Assembly: GCA_033239525.1 (NCBI GenBank)
Contig: BSYO01000009.1
Location: 13,723,299 to 13,787,298 of the forward strand
Direction: 5' to 3'
Length of the DNA stretch: 64,000 nt
Source: Nepenthes gracilis
Taxonomy: Eukaryota; Streptophyta; Magnoliopsida; Caryophyllales; Nepenthaceae
Shown: positions 20,637 to 31,744 of the stretch, in pieces
How the letters are laid out: each line of letters opens with the position of its first letter
How positions within the stretch are numbered: position 1 is the first letter of the stretch
Program-made: the position numbers and the translations under genes
The notes under the pieces: generated by a model
What the model was told of the DNA's origin: nothing
The model's database searches: none
What the model saw: only the letters and a program-made list of their open reading frames with translations

Positions 20637-22692
20637 AGGTTGCTGAAGTGGTATGGTGATGTTGATGATGGCCGAAATGATGATTTGATGAGATGATGGC
20701 CGGAGTTAGAGTGATGATTTGATGGCCGGTTGGAGTACATGATAAATTGATGATAGATAGAGTTAATGATAAGGATGAAGCCAGAGTATATAATGTTGAG
20801 AACTGGAAGTGACTTTGCTGGAATAAAATGGTTTACCTGAAATTTGTTAATGACCAGAGTAAATTGAACCTAATAAAGACCGACTGCGTTGATAACTGGA
20901 GTAGATTTACCTACTTCGTTGACCCTTTTTACCTACTTAGAGTAAGTAAACTACTCTCATCTACTCACTGACCTTCTAGAAAAAGAAGTACAAGTAGGTA
21001 GCTTACCCCACCTAACCCATCATCCATAAATACTAAGCTCAGTAGTAAGAAAAATGGTTAGAAAAATTAGTGAGAAAAGGGAAGAGTAACAGACGAAGAG
21101 GAAGAAGGAGCCCTTAGGCTAGGAGGAAGTGAAGGGTTTGGAAATCAGGCAAGAGTACTTCGGAAATTTGTTTTCTATATTCACTACTTTTAAATATCTC
21201 TATGTTGTCAGTGATGTTCTAGAAACCCCATTCCCTGAGTTTTATTACCAAGAATGTATGAACTTTATGATTTTGGTCTAAGTTTTATGATTGTGAAATT
21301 GAAACTTCCGACTCTGATTTCACGTTTTGGCACATGTTTTATTGTTCGATTTACAATCGGAAATTGCTTTGCATGAATATGCTCCTAACTCTGATTTTAT
21401 GTCTGGCCCATGCTTTTGTTTATTTCATATTCAGACTACTTTGCATGAAAATCCTACATGAAAATTGGAATGTTAGAAATGTGACAGCCCTTTTGAATCT
21501 GACCAGAGTATGGAATACGTGAATTTGGATCGGTCTTGAACTATGATAACTTTTATTTGAACTTTAAATAAATGCTTCAGACCTAAAACTATTACACTGT
21601 CAGTTAAGGTTTTCTGATATACCTTAGAACATTATGGTGGTAATTGGGGGTAATTCCGTCCATGGAGAGATACGTAGTCCGCCCCCCTCAGGACATAATA
21701 AGAGGATAAAAATTTAAACTTTGGACTTTGAATTTTGGATTCTAAATGGAAATGAAAATGGATATGACTTTTAGAACTATGGCCTTTGATTGTGTGAAGT
21801 GAATACAATCTACCCTCGATTACTCTCCCCTTTGGCTGGTAAGATCTACCAGCCTAGGTCTCTTTGAACAATGGAGTTAAAAATGGAAGGACCAATGAAA
21901 ATGGTATTGAATTATGAACTTTGGAAATTTGACCCTGTATATGTACTTCAGAATTTGATACTACATGGTGAACTTCAAATTTTGATGCTAAACTTGTACT
22001 TCAGAAATTGACATTAAAATGTAAATTTATATGCTTCAAAATTTGGCATTGAACTGTGAACTTTAGAAAATGACGTCAAATTAAGAACTTTGAAAATGAC
22101 ATTAATCATGAATTCCAGTACTGTCATAACTTTGTTTTATTGCATTCATGATTTACATTGCATATTTTTGGTTCCTTATTGGGTTTTGGCTCACTCTGTT
22201 AACATTTCTTTTTCAGATGAGACTATAGAACTGATACCGGACAAGTAAGAATAGATAAAGCTTAGCAAAAAAGAATTTTGGAGTCGGAAAGCTTGTTGAA
22301 GATTTTTGCGGATTTTGATAGTTCTGAATATAATTATCTCAACCTATAAAGGAATGAATTACTATACTTCTACTTGTACACATTTTGGAATAAATCTACT
22401 TCTGTCATTTACCTTTGGTTATAGTCAGGTTTTAGATGGCATCTCTGTTTGAGTTTTGGACTAATAATTTGAAATGTTAAAAGAATTGGAGCTATAAATA
22501 TTACATGGCATTGGATGATCCTGTAAATGTATTATATATATATATATATGTCTATATTTTGTACGCTAGTATGTATGGTTCAGGACGATGTCTTGGTTTA
22601 GTCTGGACCGTCTCCCTTGAATATTACATCTTAGGACTCAGCTTCGGATGGTTTCTAATGGAAGGACTATAAAAAAAATCCATTCCGTCACA
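20637..22692 (+). repeat. Element C LTR, right part
   Basis: Opens with the end of the GGCCGGAG minisatellite. It then holds a likely TATA box at about 21027-21034 (CATAAATA), a purine-rich leader (21060-21130), AT-rich body sequence with repeated 'GAACTTYRGAAAWT' pieces (21900-22110), a TA microsatellite (22528-22548) and the terminal CCGTCACA. The 62-codon frame at 21334-21522 is not gene-like. Confidence 0.7.
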
Positions 22693-22697
22693 CCCCA

Positions 22698-23377
22698 ATT
22701 GGAAGTGGGAGGATATTTCGATGCATTTTGTGTTTGTATTGCCCAGGACTCCGAAGAACCATAATGTAATCTGAGTCATTGTGGATTGGTTGATAAAATC
22801 TACCCATTTTATAGCAATTCGGACTACGTATTCTTGTGATCGTCTAGCACAACTGTACATCAGTGAGATCGTTAGATTGCACGGTGTGCCAGCATCTATT
22901 GTGTTCGATCGTGATCCACGATTCGTTTCTAAATTTTGGGAGAGCTTGCATTGAAAATTAGGGACGAATCTAAAATTTAGTACAATTTACCATCTTCAGA
23001 CAGATGGCCAATCTAAGTGGACGATTCAGATATTATAAGATATACTTAGAGCCTCGGTGATGGAGATAAGAGGAAATTGGGATGACCACCTAGCGTTGGT
23101 CAAGTTCGCCTACAACAATAGTTTTCAGGCGAGTATCGGTATGACTCCCTATGAGGCACTTTATCGTAAGAAGTACCGATCTCCCATCCATTGGGAGGAG
23201 ATAAGAGATAGGCGTTTGTTGGGTCCTGATGTAATTCAAAAAACACAGAAAAGCAACGCAGTGATTTTTGAAAAGTTGAAAATCACCCAAAGTTGGCAAA
23301 AGAGTTATGCTGATCAGACGAGATCTGAGCTTAGAATCGAGGTCGGTGATTTTGTTTTCCTTAAGGTGTTGCAGTAG
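22698..23377 (+). pseudogene. pol: Element A integrase catalytic core, residues lost
   Basis: Continues the integrase interrupted by C. The core reads 'WKWEDISMHFVFVLPRTP', with His in place of the first catalytic Asp (SMDFV in relatives). The second Asp is kept (FDRDPRFVS near 22907). The third acidic residue is lost: TDGQS followed by Lys instead of Glu near 23010. From 23057 a 106-codon frame is open through 'LALVKFAYNNSFQASIGM' and the GDFVFLKV block. Two of three catalytic residues are therefore gone. Confidence 0.8.
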
Positions 23378-23760
23378 GAGGCAATCTCCAGATTTGGTGT
23401 TAAGGGGAAGCTGAAATCGCAATTTATTGGACCCTTTGAGATCCTTGAGAGAGTTGGTGAAGTGGCGTATTGTTTGGTGCTGCTGCTAAGTTTGGCTGAG
23501 GTACACAATGTCTTACATATTTCGATGTTGAGAAAGTACGTGTATAATCCGGCATAAGTGATTGATTGTGGCCCTTTGGCTATCAATGAAGATCTATCAT
23601 ATGTAGAGGAGTCGGTGCAGATCTTGGATCGCAATGACTAAATTTTGCACTCAAAGATGATCCCTCTTGTGAAGATTTTATGGAGGAGTTATTCCTGTGA
23701 GGAGGCGACGTGGGAAAGAGCTGACGAAATTCAGGAAAAGTATCCTCACTTATTATGAGG
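23378..23760 (+). pseudogene. pol: Element A integrase C-terminus, chromodomain-like end
   Basis: Encodes 'KLKSQFIGPFEILERVGEVAY' (about 23410), 'VHNVLHISMLRKYV' (about 23500) and the terminal 'WRSYSCEEATWERADE' block with a natural TGA stop near 23757. The EEATWE...YPHL ending is typical of the chromovirus group with a reduced chromodomain (Tekay/Del-like). Confidence 0.75.
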
Positions 23761-23812
23761 AATGTAGGTTTAATTAATTCCTAAGATTCGTTAATTTCAA
23801 GGACGGAATTTT

Positions 23813-23828
23813 TATAAGTGGGGGAAAA
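23813..23828 (+). other. Polypurine tract of element A
   Basis: TATAAGTGGGGGAAAA directly precedes the 3' LTR. It would prime plus-strand DNA synthesis. The purine run matches the tract before the LTRs of D, F, G and I2. Confidence 0.8.
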
Positions 23829-25928
23829 TATAATATCCCGATTATTTTTACTCGATTTAATTGGGTTTAATTAATTAATTAATTAATTATTTATTTATTG
23901 ATAAATTAGGTGTGATAAAAATTAATTAAATGTTATAAAATTTTGGATGATATTTGAGATTGTTGGGCGGTGCCCGAAGTGTTGTCTGTTCAATCACCCA
24001 AGTATCAATTTAGATTTTCAATTTTAAAGAAAAATGAATATAATAATAATAATAATAATAAAAGAGGGGATGGGGGAAGGGACTCAATAACTCACAGAGG
24101 AAACAGAAAAGTGATTCAATAACTCAGGGAGAAAAGAGAGAAACAAGCAAACAGAGGCTTTTGGGTCCGATTTCAAGCTCAAGCTAGTTGAAAAAGTGTA
24201 GATCGCGTCGAGACAAGTGTTCCTATACTATTTTTATCTCCTCTTTTGATTTTTATTCATTTTTTCTTGGGTATTTGTGCCCCGATACCCACAAAAATAT
24301 GAAGAATATGTAGCCTATAATTATTACTCAAAGTATTTATGGTTATTTATCCGATTTGTCCGATTTGGCTTCGCCAAATCCTAACTTCCGCCCAAATTCA
24401 GGATTCCACTTCTCCTTTCGTATTATATTGAATTGACCCAAAAATATGAATCACCATGTTCTAATTATACATATATATCGGTCAGGCGTCCAATCTCACA
24501 AGTATTGGCTTGTTCGTGGCGTTCGGATGCTCTAAATCGACACTGTTACTGTTCACCCGAGAATAAATAAAAAATAGGCATGCTTCCACCCTAACTAATT
24601 GTTATGAAAATATGATTAATTGCATGTATTCAATTACAAGCTCTGGAAAAATATGATTGTGCTCTGTGTGTGGAAGAAAAGTGTTCTAGAGGCTTGCAAA
24701 GTGATAATTGCCTAATGTGGTAAGGAATTCTAATATTTCCTATGCATTATGTCATCCATGTATCCAAATTGACAAGTGAAAAGATTTAAATTCAAAGGAA
24801 AGATAATAATCATATATGTAATTGAAGGAAAGTCCACAATGTAATTTGGGATCAAATGGTTCTCCTGAATGGAGATATTAAGGACTGAATTGTGGTGGAC
24901 CCTCCCTCAAATGAAGAAGAATCCATGAAACTAGGGCCATGGAATTGTGATACAGAGGTAATACCCCTTGGCCTACCAGTAGCATTACAGTAGAGAGTCA
25001 ATGATCACCCTGGCCGCGTATTTTAGCAGATAATGCTCTTAGCAAGCTTTTGGATATTATTGTGAAAGGATGATGACTACCCCAGGGCCCTGGGGTTACA
25101 TATGGGGGCCTTGTATTATCAGTCCATCTAAAGGCATGATATGTAGATGGCCCTTACCTCTGGGTCGATAATAGGAGCTTATGACCTTAGATCATTGTGG
25201 TATATCACGATCATTTTCTCGTTCTCCCACACCCTTAGTTAGTAGGGCTTACTGACCCTGATCCACAAAGATGAATAATCATGTATAAAGTATATCTCAA
25301 ACAGAAATAAATTGTATTCTAAAGCATATTTGATCATCTTCCTGTTTATACATTTTTTTTATGATTATGCCTCTTTTCTTTGCACATCTTTACATATATT
25401 GTCTACTATTTTTTATTATGATACACTTGCTAAGCTGTTTGCTCACCATTACTTCACTTTTCTTCCAGATGAGCAAGCTATTATGCCCGACAAGTCCGAA
25501 TAGGCTGTAAGCGCAGGATAGGTAGCTGATACATATTGGAAAGCTTTTGAGGACTTAGTTTTGTTATTTTGTATAAGGCATGGATACTGCAATAATTATT
25601 TTGATACTTATAGTTATGTATATGTATGTCATGATGATTGATGGATGTTTAGCTAGTTTTCGCTGTTGATTGATGGATGTAGTAGCTTCTGTAGGTATCT
25701 TTTACGATTGTAATTGGTTCATAGTTGGCATCCTTTTAAGCCGGCGTCGTACTGGAGTTGCGACGTCGGTACCACCCGTGTGTTTGACGTGGCGTTTAGG
25801 GATCCTGGGTATATGTTGTTTGTATTTGTGGGTTATGTACAAGGTTTTGTATAGGTTTGTATTTAGTGGACGTCCATTTTATAGACGAAACTCTGTCGGA
25901 TTTTCAGTAGATTTTTCGGTCCATCACA
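23829..25928 (+). repeat. Element A 3' LTR
   Basis: Complete 2100-bp LTR starting TATAATATCC (TG changed to TA) and ending CCATCACA. Colinear with 2171-4183, then about 115 bp longer. A TTAA run lies at 23870-23890 and an ATA run at 24040-24060. The 87-codon frame at 25670-25933 overlaps the LTR end and is not gene-like. Confidence 0.88.
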
Positions 25929-25933
25929 AATGA

Positions 25934-26215
25934 ACTATAAAGACTAAAAATCCTTTAAATATGTGCGGGTTTGGTGTGCAGACTAATTTGAATTTGCGCA
26001 TGAGTATCCATCAAATGTTTATCAGGCACCATGATATTTGAACAAATACACACTAGCACATATCAAGCGAGCTCTTGTGCCTATTACACCAATCAGGTGC
26101 TCCCTTAGGTTACTCCATACTTAGTTTTCTTAGTTGAACAAATAATTTTTTTAATAGTCGCTTAATCATATTAATTGTTTATGTCATGAATCATATTAAG
26201 AATTTGGATGTCACA
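25934..26215 (-). repeat. Element D 3' LTR, second part
   Basis: Matches 53390-53713 (for example 'CATGATATT..AACAAATACAC' and 'CATGAATCATATTAA..ATTTGGATGT'). It ends TGTCACA and is followed by the polypurine tract on the minus strand (AAATTTTATAATAAGAGAAA, 26216-26235). Confidence 0.8.
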
Positions 26216-27909
26216 TTTCTCTTATTATAAAATTTCATTCTCAAAATTCACATATATAAATAAATGAACAAATGTGGGTAATTCTTAATCCCATCTTCTT
26301 ACTCCGATGGATCTTCATCAAAAGAGTAATTTCTTCATAGTACCTTAATTAAAAGAATCACCTTTATATGAAGCATTTAATCTCGTTGTACAAGGATTTG
26401 TACTTGTTCCATAATATACATCAAATCTTTATTGATTTGCAAGAGTTATTGGTTAATAATGCACAACTGGTCATAGGAATATTTACAAAGCAACAATATG
26501 TGAAACACATCATGGAAGTCCACCATGCTTAGATGTAAGGCTAATCTAGAAGTTACTTCTCCAATCATTTTTAATATCTGAAATAATTTAATAAATCTTG
26601 GCTTTAATTTTCTTTTCAATCCAGATCTCGAGACTCCCTCAGATCAAAATATTTTCAAAAAATATATGATCATCCACTTTGAAAATCTACCAAATCCCTT
26701 ACAGTCTATATAATTTTTCTATTGACTTTGAGTAACTTGGAACTGATCTTGGATTAATTAAATCCTTTTCAAAATTTCTATCATTATCTCAAATCCTAAC
26801 AATTTTTGATCTCCAATTTCCTCCTAATTGATTAGGAAACAATAATTTTTATTATAAATTGCTTTAAAATATGTCATACTGTTGCTTGCATGGTAATTGT
26901 TTTCGTATGCGAACTCGGTTAGCAACAAGTAGTCATCCCAATTTCTTTTTATCTCAAAGATTGATAATTGCAACATATCCTCTAAAACTTAAAATCATTC
27001 ACTCAAACTATTCATTTATTTGTAGATAATATGCCGTACTAAATTTTAACTTATTACCTAATACCCAATGCAAATACTACCACAAATTGGACATCAATCT
27101 CGAATTTCAATCCAGTATGATAAAAGCTGGAACAACATGGAGTCTAATCACCTTGTTAATGCATAACCTTGCTAAATGATCCCTTAAAAATGGCATTCAT
27201 ACTTTAATAAAATAAGCCAATTTTGTTGATTGATCTACAATCGTTCACACTACGTTATGCTTTCTTGATGTCTTTGGAAAACTAATTACAAAATCCATTA
27301 ATATGTGCTTCTATTTCTTGTTGGGAATCGACATAGATTGCAAATGATCAGACATGTTCTTATGTTTGTCTTTCACTTATTAACAAATAATGCATCTTCC
27401 TAGACACTCTTCAAAATCTCTTTGTGTTCCTCCACTAGAAAATATTGCAAATCTTGATACATTTTTATTTATTCTTGAATGAATCATATACTTGGATCGA
27501 TATACTTCATTAAGGTTTGGTATGTGAATGTGATTGTAAAACATTCAAACACCATCAACTTGGACACTAAAATTAGCTCTTGATTCCCCAGTTAAATCCT
27601 CAACTATATTCACTAAGGGTTGATAATCCATTTCCATTCTCTTGATCCTTTCGAAAATCTTTACTTGTACTTGAAAATATGACAATATTATATGTGTACC
27701 ATAAGAGTGTATTCTAATGTTACACTCCTTCATGTCATCTGACAGCTTCATCTCTTTGACTATCAAATGAGCCATTACATTTGAAAACTTTCGGTTTAAA
27801 GTACCAGTCACCACATTAGTCTTTCTCGATTTATACTAGATTATGTAATTATAATCTTTCAATTGGTCCACCCCCCATTTTTGTTTTATAATCAATTCCT
27901 TTTAGGAGA
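26216..27909 (-). pseudogene. pol: Element D integrase, decayed
   Basis: On the minus strand, 26350-26270 gives the 'KVL*RNYSFDED' end block. Around 27350-27200 the zinc-binding Cys pair and 'MDFVISFPKT' are readable, with the first catalytic Asp kept. Positions 27814-27545 form an 89-codon frame for the RNase H-integrase linker ('FQVQVKIFERIKRME'). Positions 27909-27815 give the RNase H end ('KELIIKQKWGVDQLKDYN'). Multiple stops and frameshifts are present. Solo LTR E interrupts it at 27910. Confidence 0.7.
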
Positions 27910-28789
27910 ACAAATGTAATGGAATAGGTCCTTATCTTCTAAAGACCTTCTGTCAATAAACAAACAAAACTAAGATCTATAATTTTTAAATCATTGAATT
28001 CTATAGAAATTTTAGTAGAGTCTTCTCTAAAACTGGTCAAAATCCCTATAAACAACATGTATTTTTTACAATCTGGACAAACGTACAGATAAATAGACTT
28101 TCACATTCATTCATTACACAAACACAGGATCAACAAAGCATTACATCATCCATGGCTCCATCACAGTGCTCCTAAACTACCGTATTAGATCTAAGAGAGA
28201 TGTCATCCAGGACCATAGCAATCTAAACATCAAAATAGTGCAGAAGTGACTAAATCTATATGTTAACTTGTAGAAATAAGAACAATACATCCAACATAAT
28301 ATTGTAGCATTTTACATTATCATAATCTACAACGTTCATCTCAAAATACTACTTATATGTAAGAAAAATCCTTCAAATCACCAAAATCTTTCAAAGTCTT
28401 CAAAACTCACAAGTTTTTCTTCTTCTAGCTAGTTCTAATTTTGATTCTTATCAGGCTCTTGCTTATCTGGAGGGATAAACAGAAAGTAAGGAGTGAGCTA
28501 GTAGCTCAGCAAATGTACCCAAAATCGCAAGAATATGTAAATCATGTAAACATGCACATATAAAACGACAAATAAACATATAAGAAATCCAAGAATCAAA
28601 TATGTATATGGGCGAGGCATAAACATGAAAACAATGCATAATCATACAAAAATTTCTCGGTTCTAAAAACTTGGATCAAAAACACAAATTCCTCATTTAT
28701 TCTTAGTTCGGGGTCCTTATTTGAAAGCAATTCAATCATAATTTCTTAGTTCTTAGTTTAAGGTTCATGTAATTTAACTTCTCATTTAA

Positions 28790-29140
28790 AACTACTATCC
28801 TTCATACTTTACATCTTAAGGTAGGATGGCTCTTTTCGTTTTAATAATTATTATCCTCCTTACTATACATCTGGAGGATAGGATGTCCATTTTTAACTTA
28901 ATTATTATCCTCCATACTTTACATCCCGAGGACAGGATGATCCTTTTTGATTTAATTATTATTACCCTCTATATTTTACATCCCAATGACAGGATACTTG
29001 TTCTTTGACTTAATCATTATCCTCCATATTTTACATTCTGAGGGCAAGATGATTTCTTATTCAATTTAACTATTTAGTTTAACTATTTTCCTCCATACTT
29101 TACATCCTGAGTCAGGATGATTCTTTTAGACCTAATATCT
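28790..29140. repeat. Tandem array in E, theme TCCATACTTTACATCCTGAGGA
   Basis: About six imperfect units of 55-65 bp, each with CTCCATA(C/T)TTTACATC, a GAGG..AGGATG block and a TTTAATTATTATC spacer. It occupies a place in the LTR similar to the CTACATTTTAGG array of I2. Confidence 0.85.
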
Positions 29141-30028
29141 ATTATTTAGCACCCCGATTGAGAGACGGACCACACATCACCCAAAGGACAAGGTCATTTT
29201 CATGTTATGCCGATAAACTTTATCTGACTATATGGCAATCCTAGGTCCGACCTTCCTACTGATTTACTTAACTGGAGATATCATTGTCCTTATTTCTCAA
29301 ATCATAACTCGTCATGTCTCATAAAAAAACCATTCTAATTCATACCATTAATCTTTCAATTAACTTCAGAGCTTCTTGATAATTTAACGGTGCAGTTTCA
29401 GAAAAACTCTTTAAGTACAGATCGTCAGACAAGCCTCATCAAATCCCTAATTAACATTTCAATCTCAAGATTTAAGATTTTCAATCACCAAATCCATAAT
29501 TTTCATCCTAGGGTTCCACACAAAGCTTCCAGATATAAATCGGACGCAAAACATATACAAAACGGTGAAATCGAAGCCATAAACCTTGATAATCATATAC
29601 AAATACAAAATCTATCCATATTTACCACCAATATATCACTATTTTTCGAGTTAGGATTTAGAGCAAACTATCCGGATACAAATCGAACACAAAACATGAG
29701 TCATTCCATGAAATCGATACCACAGGTCATGATATATATATATAAACATGAAATTTAATTCAAGAGTCATGAGAATCATGCAACATTCATAGCAAATCTT
29801 AAATGGTGAGGGTTTTAAAGCAAAAATGTCAAAATGGAGATATTAAAATACGGTAAAAATAAAAAAATAACATCCAATTTACACTTACCTTAGTCCGATC
29901 TACTGTTATTCTTACTTGGATTGGAATGGAACGCCCAAAATCTCCCTTCTTTTTTCTTTTTTTCCTCACCTCTCTCTCTCTTCTTCGCTGCTCTTCGTGC
30001 AAACAGGCCTTCTCTCTCCCCCCTTCCC

Positions 30029-30037
30029 TTTTATAAC
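30029..30037 (-). promoter_or_regulatory. Probable TATA box of solo LTR E
   Basis: The minus strand reads GTTATAAAA, directly downstream of the GC-rich CTCGAGCG repeats and upstream of a GA-rich leader. Inferred from motif and position. Confidence 0.5.
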
Positions 30038-30059
30038 AAAAATGAAATCAGTCGGTGGC

Positions 30060-30275
30060 AAGAAAATCGGGCTCGGCTCGAGCACTTAGCGAGCACACGT
30101 TAAGTGCACCTAAACTGGAATTGGCACCCTCTATCTCGCTCGAGCGAGTGGCGTGCGTAGAAGCTACTGGAATTGGCACCCTCCTTTGCGCTCGAGCGAG
30201 CGGCGTCCATGCCCCTTTTCGAAACAATCTGCTTTTAGCGCTCACTGTTGGGCTTGAGCCAGCAGTGAGCCCAAC
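30060..30275. repeat. CTCGAGCG-rich repeats upstream of the E TATA box
   Basis: Three imperfect units of about 55-65 bp: GGCTCGAGCAC, CGCTCGAGCGAGTGGCG and GCGCTCGAGCGAGCGGCG, two of them joined by the repeated 'TGGAATTGGCACCCTC'. GC-rich within AT-rich DNA. Confidence 0.8.
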
Positions 30276-30325
30276 TCTGCTGCTTGCTATACTAGGGCTA
30301 ATTTTTTACTTTTCTCAATCTTACT

Positions 30326-30451
30326 TATCCCAAACTTAATTATATCAATTTAATTACTAGAATTACTATGTTTTGGAAACTCGGACCTTATCCCAAACTT
30401 AGTTATATTAATTTAATTACTAGAATTATTATATTTTGGAAACTCATACCT
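30326..30451. repeat. 63-bp tandem duplication at the start of E
   Basis: Two adjacent 63-bp copies (from TTATCCCAAACTTA) with a few base differences, next to the LTR end at 30455. A duplicated LTR start is unusual because this end must be recognised by integrase. Confidence 0.85.
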
Positions 30452-30460
30452 CACAACAAA

Positions 30461-31702
30461 TATTTTAATTTTTTTTAGTTTAAATATATAGTGTACTTTT
30501 CTCTATAAGGATAATATTTTCAAATCTTCAAAGAATAGATGATAGTAACTAACTCCAAGTCATGGTTTGGATAATTCTTCTCATGAGTTTGACTTTCCTT
30601 GATCATAGGCAAGAACTCTTCAATGTTGCATTAAAACACAGTCCTCTCTTTTGGATACATCATAGTAAACCACATACCCTCCAAATTCCTTTGAAATAGC
30701 TAAATATGAGGCAATTATAAAATGATCCTTTAAATTCCGTAACTCCTTTCACATTCCTCATTAACACTACTTTCTTTTACATTAAGTGGGTTAATGGAAC
30801 TATAATTCTAGAAAAGTTGTCTACAAAACTTGTGTAATATCTAACCAACCTGAGAAAACTTTAAACTTCTGTTAGATTTATTGGTTGACCTCAACTTATG
30901 GCTACCTCAATATTCTTTGGATCCATTGACACATCTCCTTTCAACATCATGTGGCCTAGAAAAGCACTTCTTTTAAGCCAAAATTCACATTTTTTTTTTT
31001 TTTTACTTTGTATACAATTATCTTTCCCTTAGTGTTTGTAAACCAATCCTCAAATAATTTCATGCACTTCATAATTCCTTGAATATTGCAAAATATCATT
31101 AATAATAGCCACATAAATTAATTTAAGTAATGTTGAAACACTCAAGTCATAAATTTATAAATGTTGCATGGGCATTCATTATTCCAAATGACATCATAAG
31201 AAATTTATAATGACCATACTTGTCAGGAAATCCATTTTTTGCCAAATCTTCATTCTTATCAAAGATCAATTTTTGAGAATAGTTAGATTCCTTACAATTA
31301 ATCAAATAAGTCTTCTATTCTCTATAAATGGTGTCTGCTCTTGATAATTATCTTATTCAACTCTTAATAATCTCTATACAACTCTATAGACCTATCCTTT
31401 TTTATAAAAAATAAAGCTGGTATAACCCAAGGTACAACACTCACTTGAATAAAACCTTTTTTCTAATAACTCTTGTAATTGTTTTTTTAACTCAATTAAC
31501 TCCAAAGGAGCCATCTTGTATGGAGCCTTAGAAATCAACGCAAATCCTGATATTAATTTAATTTCAAACTTGATCTCCCTATTCAGTGACAATCTTAGAA
31601 GATCCTTCGGAGAGACGTCCACAAATTCTCTAACCATCAGAATTGACCTAGCTAGCACATTATTACTTATAGTTGTGGTAACATAGGCAAGGTATAATTG
31701 GC
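30461..31702 (-). pseudogene. pol: Element D RNase H and reverse transcriptase, decayed
   Basis: On the minus strand, 30640-30461 encodes the 'HEKNYPNHDLELV' region of RNase H. Near 31130-31080 the RT active-site region reads 'IINDILQYSRNYE', so FIDD has become IND, losing one catalytic Asp. From 31742 to 31392 a 116-codon frame holds the RT N-terminus ('VREFVDVSP', 'PYKMAPLELIELKKQLQEL'). The LINE cuts the frame upstream. Confidence 0.7.
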
Positions 31703-31724
31703 AGCTGCCGAATATTAAATTGAC
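31703..31724. repeat. Possible LINE target-site duplication (left)
   Basis: AGCTGCCGAATATTAAATTG and two further bases resemble 34291-34311 (AGCTGCCTATCATTAAATGA plus one). The first seven bases agree and the rest agree with gaps. The length of about 21 bp suits LINE integration, but the match is decayed. Confidence 0.5.
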
Positions 31725-31744
31725 TGCCTTAAGAAATTTCAACT

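Larger units (their letters stand above)
14658..22692 (+). mobile_element. Element C: solo gypsy LTR, itself split by insertion K
   Basis: Starts TGTGAGATCT and ends CCGTCACA with a 5-bp duplication (CCCCA), inserted in integrase of A. The two LTR parts (14658-15235 and about 20637-22692) do not repeat each other end to end, so this is one LTR of about 2.6 kb rather than an element with two LTRs. The right part has the usual leader and, near 22190-22250, the 'GGCTCACTCTG...CAGATGAG' block shared by the other gypsy LTRs here. It most simply arose by recombination between the two LTRs of a former full element. Confidence 0.75.
2171..25928 (+). mobile_element. Element A: Ty3/gypsy retrotransposon inserted in the D LTR
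   Basis: Plus-strand chromovirus-like gypsy element with a 5-bp target-site duplication (AATGA) on both sides. Order: 5' LTR 2171-4183 (right end lost at the H insertion), gag from 11391, protease, RT, RNase H, integrase N-terminus to 14657, integrase core from 22698, 3' end of pol at 23760, polypurine tract, 3' LTR 23829-25928. H and C interrupt it. Without them it is about 8.5 kb. The last roughly 115 bp of the 5' LTR, the primer-binding site and the start of gag are missing at the right edge of H, so the element cannot replicate on its own. Confidence 0.9.
27915..30455 (-). mobile_element. Element E: solo gypsy LTR in D RNase H
   Basis: On the minus strand it runs from TGTGAGGTATG to CCATTACA, flanked by ACAAA at 27910-27914 and 30456-30460. 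RNase H coding of D is colinear across the two flanks. At 2541 bp it is close in length and layout to I2 (2560 bp), with the same order of TATA/leader end, tandem array and 'GAGATGTCATC' block. It is non-coding and has no internal region, so it is a solo LTR. Confidence 0.85.

Noticed and set aside
14658..22692. C as a full element with two LTRs and a non-coding interior
   Set aside because: The left and right parts do not repeat each other end to end. Only the minisatellite theme is shared, so a single LTR with an insertion fits better.
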